From Thermodesulfovibrionales bacterium (GTDB lineage Bacteria; Nitrospirota; Thermodesulfovibrionia; Thermodesulfovibrionales; Dissulfurispiraceae): a stretch of 18,715 bases of DNA. Both the position numbers and the translations under genes were made by a program. Under the pieces are notes generated by a model that saw only the letters and a list, made by a program, of their open reading frames with translations, was not told the DNA's origin and searched no databases. Numbering within the stretch: the stretch's first letter is position 1; each line of letters opens with the position of its first letter. The DNA lies in assembly GCA_021129835.1 (NCBI GenBank), contig JAJOKM010000013.1:1-18715 (forward strand), written 5' to 3'. Shown here one piece after another: positions 1-5,817 of the stretch.

Positions 1-45
1 CCTGCAGGCAGTAAGCAGGGAGGTCGTTGCTTCTACAAGGATGCT

Positions 46-66
46 GGATTCCCGACAAGCGGGAAT
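46..66. repeat. Short palindromic repeat fragment (ATTCCCG hairpin)
   Basis: A perfect 7-bp stem ATTCCCG (48-54) / CGGGAAT (60-66) with a 5-nt loop, preceded by CTGG and followed by GACGA. This form, GGATTCCCG-loop-CGGGAATGAC, is a frequent dispersed intergenic repeat in many environmental bacterial genomes. A weaker GACGA/TCGTC pairing follows (67-89). It has no T-tract, so I do not call it a terminator. It probably belongs to a longer repeat of which part lies left of the window. Confidence 0.5.
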
Positions 67-128
67 GACGACTTTTTACGACTTCGTCAATTTTAGCAGT
101 TGCAAAATATAAAAGTGTTTGATAGACT

Positions 129-204
129 GTAACTACTCAGGTTGTCAGGTTCACGGTCCAAGGCTGTTAGCCGTGAACCGTGAACTGTGAACCCGAGTAG
201 TTGC
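129..204. mobile_element. MITE-like terminal-inverted-repeat element, copy 1, with 8-bp target duplication
   Basis: The 76-bp segment begins GTAACTACTCAGGTT and ends with the inverse of GCAACTACTCGGGTT, giving 15-bp terminal inverted repeats with two mismatches. It is flanked by a perfect 8-bp direct repeat GATAGACT at 121-128 and 205-212, the signature expected of a target-site duplication. The interior is palindromic and built of 7-nt units: GGTTCAC/GGTCCAA on the left, GTGAACC, GTGAACT, GTGAACC (173-193) on the right. There is no room for a transposase, so it would be mobilised in trans. The same termini recur at 16685-16810. It sits about 40 bp upstream of the glpX ribosome binding site and may separate that gene from its former promoter. 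Confidence 0.75.
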
Positions 205-246
205 GATAGACTTTTATATAAATTTTCTATGTTCAGGAGGGTAATT

Positions 247-1215
247 ATGGAGCAAAGACTTACATTAGATATCATTAAGGTGACTGAGGCCGCTTCCATC
301 GCAGCGGCAAGATTTATGGGCAAAGGGGATAGAAAGGGCGCTGACCAGGCCGCAGTTACTGCCATGAGGAGGACACTGAATAATGTCCCTATCCGCGGGA
401 GGGTTGTTATTGGCGAGGGCGAAAGGGATGTGGCCCCAATGCTCTTTATAGGTGAAGAGGTTGGTTGTGGTAAGGATTACGAGGTGGATATTGCAGTTGA
501 TCCCCTTGAGGGCACAAACCTGTGTGCAACAGGTTCTCCGAATGCACTTGCTGTCATGGCAGTAGCAGATAAAGGTGGTCTTTTGCATTGTCCGGATACG
601 TACATGGAGAAATTAGTCGTAAGGTCTTCCGCAAAAGGACTGGTAGATATCAGGGCATCGGCCAGGGAAAATCTCGAGATAATTGCCGAGGCCGAGAGAA
701 GGGATATAGATGACCTTGTTGTAGTTATTCTTGACAGGCCAAGGCATCAACAGATTATAGAAGATGTAAGGTCTGCGGGTGCGAGAATAAAACTTATCGG
801 CGATGGGGATATAACGCCTGCAATAGCGGCTGTAGTAGAAGGAACAGGAATTCATGCCCTTATGGGCACAGGCGGGGCCCCTGAGGGGGTGCTTTCAGCA
901 GCAGCAATTAAGTGTCTTGGTGGCGAGATTCAGGTAAGAATGCGGTGGAGGAACGAAGAAGAAAAAGAGAGGGCAAAGAAAGGTGGCATGGATATTAGCG
1001 AAGAAAAAGTATATACGACTGATGATCTTGCCCCTGGCGATGATATAATCTTTGTTGCTACAGGTGTAACAAAAGGAGATGTACTTGAAGGTGTTAGCTT
1101 CTTTGGTGGCGGGGCAAGGACATACTCTATGGTACTTGCAGCAAAGACAAGGGAGATAAGGTTTATAAATACAATTCATCTTTTTGAAAAGATTGACAGG
1201 ATAAGGCTGAGGTAA
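247..1215 (+). CDS. glpX: Class II fructose-1,6-bisphosphatase (GlpX family)
   Basis: Cytoplasmic gluconeogenic phosphatase that hydrolyses fructose-1,6-bisphosphate to fructose-6-phosphate; some relatives also act on sedoheptulose-1,7-bisphosphate. The 322-residue product has the normal family length. The GlpX metal-site residues fall at the E. coli positions: Asp33, Glu57 (in GEGERD, 56-61), Asp85 (in DPLEGTN, 85-91) and Glu213 (in GGAPEG, 209-214). The start is ATG 247 because AGGAGGG at 234-240 lies directly upstream. An in-frame GTG at 187 would add 20 residues but lies inside the repeat element and has no ribosome binding site. The gene stands alone and converges on the J-domain gene with a 5-bp gap and no visible terminator. 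No clear promoter is visible between the element and the start. Confidence 0.95.
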   Translation: MEQRLTLDIIKVTEAASIAAARFMGKGDRKGADQAAVTAMRRTLNNVPIRGRVVIGEGERDVAPMLFIGEEVGCGKDYEVDIAVDPLEGTNLCATGSPNALAVMAVADKGGLLHCPDTYMEKLVVRSSAKGLVDIRASARENLEIIAEAERRDIDDLVVVILDRPRHQQIIEDVRSAGARIKLIGDGDITPAIAAVVEGTGIHALMGTGGAPEGVLSAAAIKCLGGEIQVRMRWRNEEEKERAKKGGMDISEEKVYTTDDLAPGDDIIFVATGVTKGDVLEGVSFFGGGARTYSMVLAAKTREIRFINTIHLFEKIDRIRLR

Positions 1216-1220
1216 GTGGG

Positions 1221-1646
1221 TTATCGCCTTGGCTTTACTAAAGCGAAGATTACCCAGAGAATCGCAAGAAAGACCCCGAGCAGCAGTGCAACCCTGAGGC
1301 CAAACTTGGCGGCTGCTATAGCAAGTATCGATAACCCAGCAGGTATTGCCAATAGTTTGAACCATGACCGCTGCCGTGAGCGAGGATGGGTATGTTGCGG
1401 TGTCCTTGACATATACACCGCAACTTTAGCATCTCTGGCAGCGTCATATTTTGCCCTCTCTATGGGATCAGATAGCACTTCATAAGCAGCGTTTATCTGT
1501 TTCATCATCTCAGCCGCATCAGTCGTCTTGTTTACATCGGGATGATATTTCGCTGCCAACTTGCGATAAGCAGCAATAATCACCTCTATTTCTGCCTCAG
1601 GATGAACCTGCAAAATGGCGTAATAATCAGGTTGAGATGACATCAT
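1221..1646 (-). CDS. Small membrane-anchored J-domain (DnaJ-like) protein
   Basis: 141 residues. An N-terminal J domain occupies about residues 6-70, starting DYYAILQV and carrying the HPD motif at 35-37, which activates the ATPase of DnaK-type chaperones. After a short basic linker (about 80-95, rich in Arg/His/Pro) come two hydrophobic segments (about 96-113 and 117-137) and a basic tail, so it should be a membrane-tethered co-chaperone with the J domain in the cytoplasm. It lacks the Gly/Phe, zinc-finger and C-terminal domains of true DnaJ. It starts 9 bp after the hflC stop, and the AGGAG-type ribosome binding site lies in the end of hflC, so it is the third gene of the hflK-hflC operon. 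A role recruiting Hsp70 near HflKC/FtsH is inference. ATG 1643 is an equally possible start one codon later. Confidence 0.85.
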   Translation of the reverse strand: MMSSQPDYYAILQVHPEAEIEVIIAAYRKLAAKYHPDVNKTTDAAEMMKQINAAYEVLSDPIERAKYDAARDAKVAVYMSRTPQHTHPRSRQRSWFKLLAIPAGLSILAIAAAKFGLRVALLLGVFLAILWVIFALVKPRR

Positions 1647-1655
1647 TAATTAATC

Positions 1656-2537
1656 CTATCTCCTTCCCGGAGTGTCTGCTCTCCAGAGATGCCTGAACAG
1701 ATCTGCGTCAGCATCCATCACTAGCGTAGTTCCTCCTGGTATAAACTTTTCGTATGCCTCTAATGCCCTCACAAAAGAGAAGAACGCGGCATCTCTCTCA
1801 AAGGCGTCTGCATAAATTCTGGCAGCCTCAGCATCTCCAATCCCTTTTAGTGTGAGGGCGTCTTTATGCGCGGTAGCCAACAAAATGACAGCCTTTTTAT
1901 CTGCCTCTGCTTTGATCTCTCTCGCCATCTCTTCTCCTTCAGCACGGTATCTCATCGCCATCCTTTCTCTCTCTGCCATCATCCTCGCAAAGACGCTAGC
2001 CTGAACCTCTACCGGGAGATCTGCCCTCTTCTTCCTGACATCTACTATATAAATTCCGAGATCTGCTGCTACTTCCCTGGTTCTTTTGGCCGCAGCATCC
2101 ATGATAGCCTTTCTCTTTATACCAATGGCATCAACAAAGTTATGCGTTGCAAGTTCTCTCCTTAGCTCAGAAGAGATGATCCTACCAAGTCTTGCCAGAG
2201 CAACGGATTCAGTCCTGACCGTTTTGAAAAATTGCAGTGGGTCTTCAATCCTCCATCGAGTAACACTATCTACTACCAACCTTTTCAGGTCCCCTGTCAG
2301 AAATTCTGTAGGCGGAAGATCAGCTACCATTACCCTATCTTCAAACCTGTATACAGTCTGAATAAAGGGAATCTTGAAATGCAGTCCCGGCTCATGTATT
2401 GTCGCTACGTGTTGACCCAATTGAAGAACAATCGCCTGCTCTTTTTCATTTATAACAAATACAGACTGGCTTATTACTAATACAGCAGCCAGTCCTACCA
2501 CTGCTATAACCATTTGCTTAATACTCATTTGTCTCAT
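1656..2537 (-). CDS. hflC: HflC, SPFH/band-7 membrane protease modulator
   Basis: 293 residues. One N-terminal membrane segment (about 9-28) is followed by an SPFH/band-7 domain beginning VFVINEKEQAIVLQLGQ and a helical C-terminal part rich in Ala/Glu/Arg (about 180-260, containing REIKAEADKKA), as in HflC. With HflK it forms the large HflKC cage that encloses and modulates the FtsH protease on the periplasmic side of the inner membrane. The start is ATG 2537, preceded by AGAGGAGG at a good distance; a second in-frame ATG lies three codons later. It follows hflK after 43 bp. Gene order and length are canonical. Confidence 0.93.
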   Translation of the reverse strand: MRQMSIKQMVIAVVGLAAVLVISQSVFVINEKEQAIVLQLGQHVATIHEPGLHFKIPFIQTVYRFEDRVMVADLPPTEFLTGDLKRLVVDSVTRWRIEDPLQFFKTVRTESVALARLGRIISSELRRELATHNFVDAIGIKRKAIMDAAAKRTREVAADLGIYIVDVRKKRADLPVEVQASVFARMMAERERMAMRYRAEGEEMAREIKAEADKKAVILLATAHKDALTLKGIGDAEAARIYADAFERDAAFFSFVRALEAYEKFIPGGTTLVMDADADLFRHLWRADTPGRR

Positions 2538-2580
2538 TTATCATGCCTCCTCTGTATATTTTAGGTATTTTTGCAATCTG

Positions 2581-3678
2581 CTACCTCGTGACAACCTCAG
2601 CTCCTGGATCTTCCTCTCCTGGATCTTCTTCAACTACAGGTCTCTCGATCGCTATTAGATCCTTTAGTGGTAAAAGCTGAACTACATTACCACCGCCAGT
2701 CCCGCCATCGATAATAAACTTATCAGTGCCAGCCAGCACCCTCTCTGCTGTCTCGAGGTGTAGTCTCGTTCTGGTTACATCTCTTGCCTTCTGATACTCC
2801 TCAAGTAGCTTAATGAACCTCGCTGTGTCACCCTGAGCCAACAAAATCCTTTGCGTTTTATATGCCTCGGCATCCAATACCACCTTTTTTGCCTCGCCTC
2901 TTGCTTCAGGGACTATCTTTTCAGCGTACCCCTTTGCCATCATGACGATCCTTGTCCTGTCCTCCAGCGCACGAACTACCTCGTGAAATGCATCCTTAAC
3001 CTCTTCAGGGGGGTCTACGACCTGCAGTTTCACATCAGTTACATACAGGCCTGTTTGGTATGTATCCATCATCTCCTGCAAGAAGCTTCTGGTCATCTCT
3101 GCTATCGTTGGCCTGCCTACTGTCATGGCATAATCGATGAGTTTATAACCCATGGCAGTTCTTATAGCGACCTCCGCTGCAGAATGGAGAGCTTTTTCTG
3201 GGTCCCTTACATTAAATAGAAAATCGGCGGGGTTTATTACTCTGTAAAGCACCACAAGCTCAACATGGGCTATGTTTTCACCGCCTGTAAGCATCAACGC
3301 CTCTTTTGGCACTGCCCTGTGCTCTGGAGGCCTTCCTGGCTCTTCTATTGTCCTGAAGCCGATTTCAGCCCTTCTTACCACATCCACATTAACTATGTCA
3401 ACCGTCTGGATGGGAAATGGAATATGCCAATTTAATCCGGGGTCTGTCTGCCCTACAAACTTTCCAAACTGCTTTACTACGCCTGCTTCATGAGGGGCGA
3501 CAATATATAGCCCAGTTGCAAGCCATACCACTACCACAATCCCCGCTATAAGCCCGATTAGTTTTCCCATCCCCATTCTTCCTAACTTTCGGCGGATGCC
3601 TTCCCACGGTATATTAATATTCGGCATATTCGGCATTTTAAAGCCTCCACCGCCAGAACTCCATGGTTGTCTGTTCAT
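2581..3678 (-). CDS. hflK: HflK, SPFH/band-7 membrane protease modulator
   Basis: 365 residues. The N-terminus is Gly-rich (SSGGGGFK, 7-14), followed by one membrane segment (about 40-60) and an SPFH/band-7 domain starting GLYIVAPHEAGVVKQFGKF, then a long helical region (about 240-320) and an acidic, Gly/Pro-rich tail. This is the HflK architecture: partner of HflC in the HflKC complex around FtsH. The start ATG at 3678 is set by GGGAGGT (3686-3692, minus strand) 7 nt upstream. The start overlaps the stop of a 10-codon ORF that has a near-identical ribosome binding site, which may couple its translation. It is transcribed away from the dcw cluster. Confidence 0.94.
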   Translation of the reverse strand: MNRQPWSSGGGGFKMPNMPNINIPWEGIRRKLGRMGMGKLIGLIAGIVVVVWLATGLYIVAPHEAGVVKQFGKFVGQTDPGLNWHIPFPIQTVDIVNVDVVRRAEIGFRTIEEPGRPPEHRAVPKEALMLTGGENIAHVELVVLYRVINPADFLFNVRDPEKALHSAAEVAIRTAMGYKLIDYAMTVGRPTIAEMTRSFLQEMMDTYQTGLYVTDVKLQVVDPPEEVKDAFHEVVRALEDRTRIVMMAKGYAEKIVPEARGEAKKVVLDAEAYKTQRILLAQGDTARFIKLLEEYQKARDVTRTRLHLETAERVLAGTDKFIIDGGTGGGNVVQLLPLKDLIAIERPVVEEDPGEEDPGAEVVTR

Positions 3679-3707
3679 ACTCTGTACCTCCCTATTACGA
3701 TAATCAT
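3675..3707 (-). CDS. Possible 10-codon leader ORF upstream of hflK
   Basis: On the minus strand, GAGGGAGGT (3717-3725) sits 9 nt before an ATG at 3707 that opens ten codons (MIIVIGRYRV) and stops with a TGA overlapping the hflK ATG as ATGA. The hflK ribosome binding site lies inside it. This is the layout of a translationally coupled leader peptide. Strong Shine-Dalgarno and stop/start overlap are seen directly; function is inference. The alternative is a duplicated ribosome binding site with a chance ATG. Confidence 0.35.
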   Translation of the reverse strand: MIIVIGRYRV

Positions 3708-3740
3708 TCCGATGATACCTCCCTCTTTTTTTCAGATACC

Positions 3741-3755
3741 CATGTAAATTACATG
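3741..3755. promoter_or_regulatory. 15-bp palindrome in the hflK 5' leader
   Basis: CATGTAA-A-TTACATG is a perfect 7-bp inverted repeat around one central base. It lies between the predicted hflK -10 box (3773-3778) and the leader Shine-Dalgarno (3717-3725), a place where a bound dimeric repressor would block transcription. The regulator is unknown. It is too AT-rich and short to be a terminator. Confidence 0.35.
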
Positions 3756-3772
3756 TTCATATTATTCTACTT

Positions 3773-3802
3773 ATTTTACTATATGCAGAAAAGTAATGTC
3801 CA
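3773..3802 (-). promoter_or_regulatory. Candidate sigma-70 promoter for hflK-hflC-J-domain operon
   Basis: On the minus strand, TGGACA (3797-3802) and TAAAAT (3773-3778) are separated by 18 bp. Each matches the consensus at five of six positions. A transcript would start near 3766 and have a leader of about 90 nt before hflK, containing the palindrome at 3741-3755 and the possible leader ORF. Confidence 0.45.
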
Positions 3803-3951
3803 CCCCACGAAAGACATTGTAATTCGGACGCTGGATTTCGGACTAAAGAGATCTTTCTATTTTTCCTTATAACAAATATGCAGACCGCATAGTCCCACAT
3901 ATAGTATCCATCTTCATAAAAACCACATAATATAGAAAACACATCTATTTC

Positions 3952-3981
3952 TTGACAACATTTGTCTCTCTGTCATATTAT
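3952..3981 (+). promoter_or_regulatory. Candidate sigma-70 promoter for the mraZ/dcw operon
   Basis: A perfect -35 TTGACA (3952-3957) is followed after 18 bp by TATTAT (3976-3981), five of six matches to TATAAT. CATATT at 3974 (16-bp spacing) is an alternative -10. The start of transcription would fall at about 3988, inside the first AGTGG repeat of the MraZ box, so repressor binding there would compete with RNA polymerase. Confidence 0.6.
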
Positions 3982-3986
3982 TTTAT

Positions 3987-4011
3987 AGTGGTAAAAAGTG
4001 GTATACAGTGG
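3987..4011 (+). promoter_or_regulatory. MraZ box: three AGTGG direct repeats at 10-bp spacing
   Basis: AGTGG occurs at 3987-3991, 3997-4001 and 4007-4011, each start exactly 10 bp from the next. Known MraZ operators consist of direct GTGG(G)-type repeats spaced about one helical turn apart upstream of mraZ, and MraZ is encoded immediately downstream. The third repeat runs into the mraZ Shine-Dalgarno (TGGAGG, 4009-4014), so binding could cover both the transcription start and the ribosome binding site. This is strong support for autoregulation of the cluster. Confidence 0.8.
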
Positions 4012-4022
4012 AGGCAATAAAG

Positions 4023-4475
4023 GTGACTTCGTTTTTAGGAAAGCACTATCGCACCTTAGACCCAAAAGGCAGGATCATAATACCTGGTCCTTTGCGAAAT
4101 ATAATCTCCAGAAAATACAGCAATAAATTATATATCACAAATGCTGCCTTTGACAGATGTCTGCATATATATCCCCTGGAGGAATGGGGCATACTGGAGG
4201 AAAAGGTAAGGTCACTGCCAAAGATGGAGGAGTCCGTGAAATATTTTCTGCGGAGGGTCATTGCCTCTGCAGTGGAGTGCGAGATTGACAAGCAGGGAAG
4301 GATATTAATCCCTTATGAACAGAGGCAAGACGCTGGAATAAATGGCGATGTCGTTATAGTGGGGCAACTGGACAAGATCGAGATATGGGACAGGAGTGGC
4401 TGGGACGATGTAACTGACCCCGAGAAGGTCGATGTAAAGACATATGAATCAGTGCTTGCAGGCTATGGGTTATGA
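4023..4475 (+). CDS. mraZ: MraZ, transcriptional repressor of the dcw operon
   Basis: A 150-residue protein with two tandem SpoVT/AbrB-like (MraZ) domains, each carrying the family DxxGR core: DPKGR at 13-17 and DKQGR at 89-93. MraZ forms a ring-shaped oligomer that binds the repeated box in its own promoter and controls division and cell wall genes. The start is GTG 4023, with TGGAGG 8 nt upstream, and gives a normal N-terminus (MTSFLGKHYRTLDPKGR). A GTG at 4008 would add five residues but lies within the operator and would leave the Shine-Dalgarno inside the gene. It overlaps rsmH by 4 nt (ATGA). It is the first gene of the cluster. Confidence 0.92.
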   Translation: MTSFLGKHYRTLDPKGRIIIPGPLRNIISRKYSNKLYITNAAFDRCLHIYPLEEWGILEEKVRSLPKMEESVKYFLRRVIASAVECEIDKQGRILIPYEQRQDAGINGDVVIVGQLDKIEIWDRSGWDDVTDPEKVDVKTYESVLAGYGL

Positions 4476-5353
4476 ACTATGAACAGATCCATATTCCCGT
4501 TTTATTGAAGGAGACATTAGATATTCTCGGTATAAAAGGAGATGGGATATATGTAGATGCCACAGTCGGACCTGGTGGGCATTCAGCAGAGATACTCATG
4601 AGGATTGACAGTGGAAGACTCGTCGGAATAGACCGGGATCAAGATGTCCTTGCATATGCGCGTGAAAGATTTGGCAATGACAGGGTGCATCTCGAAAAAG
4701 GGTGTCTCTCTCGGTTAAAAGAGGTGCTTTTGTCACTGAATATAAGAGAGGTTGATGGTGTATTGTTTGATCTCGGTGTCTCGATGACACAGTTGAAGGA
4801 GCTTAAGCGGGGGTTCAGTTTTTTATCAGAGACGAGACTTGATATGAGGATGGATACCGCTCAAAAATTAACGGCATGGGATGTTGTGAATAGATATCCT
4901 GAAAAGGATATAGAGCGGGTATTGAGGGAATATGGAGAGGAGCCTTTTGCCAGGAGGTTAGCAAAGGCAATTGTCACACATAGGAGAAAGCACTCATCAA
5001 TAAATACGTGTGCTGAATTGGCAAATTTTGTGGCGAGGGTCTATGGAAGGAGGGGCAAAAGACATCCTGCAACCAGGACATTTCAGGCAGTGAGGATAGA
5101 GGTCAATAATGAAATCGATGAGTTGGCAAAAGGTCTTGCATCTGCATTAGATATGCTGAAGGTGGGAGGAAGGTTATGTGTTATTTCGTACCACTCACTT
5201 GAAGACAGGATGGTAAAAAACTTTATGAGAGACGGCGGTAGAGAGGGTCTCTTGCGAGTGCTAACAAAAAAACCGGTAGCTCCTGCTTACGATGAGATAA
5301 GAAAGAATCCCTCATCAAGGAGCGCAAAACTCAGGGGAGGTGAGAAGATATGA
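4472..5353 (+). CDS. rsmH: RsmH, 16S rRNA (cytosine-1402 N4) methyltransferase
   Basis: 293 residues, normal length. An S-adenosylmethionine-dependent methyltransferase (formerly MraW) that modifies C1402 in the ribosomal decoding centre. The SAM-binding motif is VDATVGPGGHS at 28-38, with Pro34 where many homologues have Gly. Other family blocks: FDLGVS, RGFSFL...LDMRMD, TFQAVRIEVNNEI, and VISYHSLEDRMVK near the C-terminus, followed by the usual basic tail NPSSRSAKLR. The block after FDLGVS reads MTQLKELK instead of the common SSPQLD-type sequence, a mild divergence. Start and stop overlap mraZ and ftsL by ATGA, so translation is probably coupled on both sides. Confidence 0.94.
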   Translation: MNYEQIHIPVLLKETLDILGIKGDGIYVDATVGPGGHSAEILMRIDSGRLVGIDRDQDVLAYARERFGNDRVHLEKGCLSRLKEVLLSLNIREVDGVLFDLGVSMTQLKELKRGFSFLSETRLDMRMDTAQKLTAWDVVNRYPEKDIERVLREYGEEPFARRLAKAIVTHRRKHSSINTCAELANFVARVYGRRGKRHPATRTFQAVRIEVNNEIDELAKGLASALDMLKVGGRLCVISYHSLEDRMVKNFMRDGGREGLLRVLTKKPVAPAYDEIRKNPSSRSAKLRGGEKI

Positions 5354-5712
5354 CGATCAGGAGAGAAGATCAGTTGACACGGATTTTGAAACCATTATCT
5401 ATTGCGATGCTAATTTTTTTAGTCTTTACATTAGTATGGCTAAGATCAAGCGTTATTTCGCTTGAATATAATATCGGCGCCTTAGAAGACAAAAGGACAG
5501 AATTGGTGAGTGATGGCAGAATACTTAGTGCTGAAAGGGCAGCTCTGTTGTCTATTGCGAGGTTTGACAACTTTATGGTTACAGGATTGACATTTCCTGA
5601 CAGGGCTAATGTGATATATGTGAGAAAGACAAGAGGTGATGGCACGCATGAACCATTCTTGGCTCTAGCAGAGGGCAATTTATGCCGGCAATATAGAGAC
5701 TTAGTAAGGTAA
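5350..5712 (+). CDS. ftsL: FtsL-like bitopic cell division protein
   Basis: 120 residues. A short basic cytoplasmic N-terminus, one membrane segment (about 15-31) and a coiled-coil-like periplasmic part (about 35-72), ending in a conserved-looking TFPDRANVIYVRK (81-93). FtsL joins FtsB and FtsQ and activates FtsWI at the septum. Sequence conservation in this family is low, so the call rests on size, topology and position between rsmH and ftsI. GGGAGGTGAG lies just upstream of ATG 5350. Residues 94-120 are an extra hydrophilic tail beyond the typical FtsL end. The stop is followed by a 99-bp gap that contains a palindromic repeat, unusual for this tightly packed cluster. Confidence 0.82.
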   Translation: MTIRREDQLTRILKPLSIAMLIFLVFTLVWLRSSVISLEYNIGALEDKRTELVSDGRILSAERAALLSIARFDNFMVTGLTFPDRANVIYVRKTRGDGTHEPFLALAEGNLCRQYRDLVR

Positions 5713-5752
5713 AAACCGATATCTGCTCTCAGCACACAAAAGGGCATGAAAA

Positions 5753-5817
5753 TGTCATTGCGAGCCCGAGGGGCGTAGCAATCCCGCCAGGATTGCTACA
5801 CTTCGTTCGCAATGACA
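5753..5817. repeat. Palindromic intergenic repeat overlapping the ftsI start
   Basis: The 65-bp unit has perfect 11-bp inverted ends, TGTCATTGCGA (5753-5763) and TCGCAATGACA (5807-5817), plus a second perfect inner hairpin, GTAGCAATCC (5775-5784) / GGATTGCTAC (5790-5799) with a 5-nt loop. The TCATTGCGA...TCGCAATGA form is a dispersed repeat known from many bacterial genomes. It fills most of the ftsL-ftsI gap and its right end contains the ATG at 5812. No target duplication is evident. In the transcript it would fold into a stable branched hairpin directly before ftsI. Confidence 0.75.

Larger units (their letters stand above)
3679..4022. other. Divergent regulatory region between hflK and mraZ
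   Basis: A 344-bp AT-rich interval with no convincing protein gene beyond the 10-codon leader. It holds the leader and ribosome binding site of hflK, a 15-bp palindrome, a candidate minus-strand promoter, a candidate plus-strand promoter and the MraZ box, each listed separately. The stretch 3803-3951 shows only an imperfect direct repeat of TTCGGAC (3823-3829 and again about 14 bp on). Confidence 0.7.

Noticed and set aside
187..246. Longer glpX beginning at GTG 187
   Set aside because: This start lies inside the inverted-repeat element and has no ribosome binding site. ATG 247 has AGGAGGG at the right distance and puts the metal-binding residues at the E. coli GlpX numbers.
1216..1485. Plus-strand 89-codon ORF after glpX
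   Set aside because: It lies wholly opposite the J-domain gene, which has a clear HPD motif and operon context; the plus frame shows no recognisable motif and is a shadow.
3663..3872. Open frame of 69 codons across the hflK-mraZ region
   Set aside because: Low-complexity, Phe/Tyr-rich translation of AT-rich regulatory DNA with no ribosome binding site; it overlaps the hflK promoter and leader.
4008..4022. mraZ start at GTG 4008
   Set aside because: It would place the third AGTGG repeat and the Shine-Dalgarno inside the gene. GTG 4023 is correctly spaced from TGGAGG and gives a normal MraZ N-terminus.
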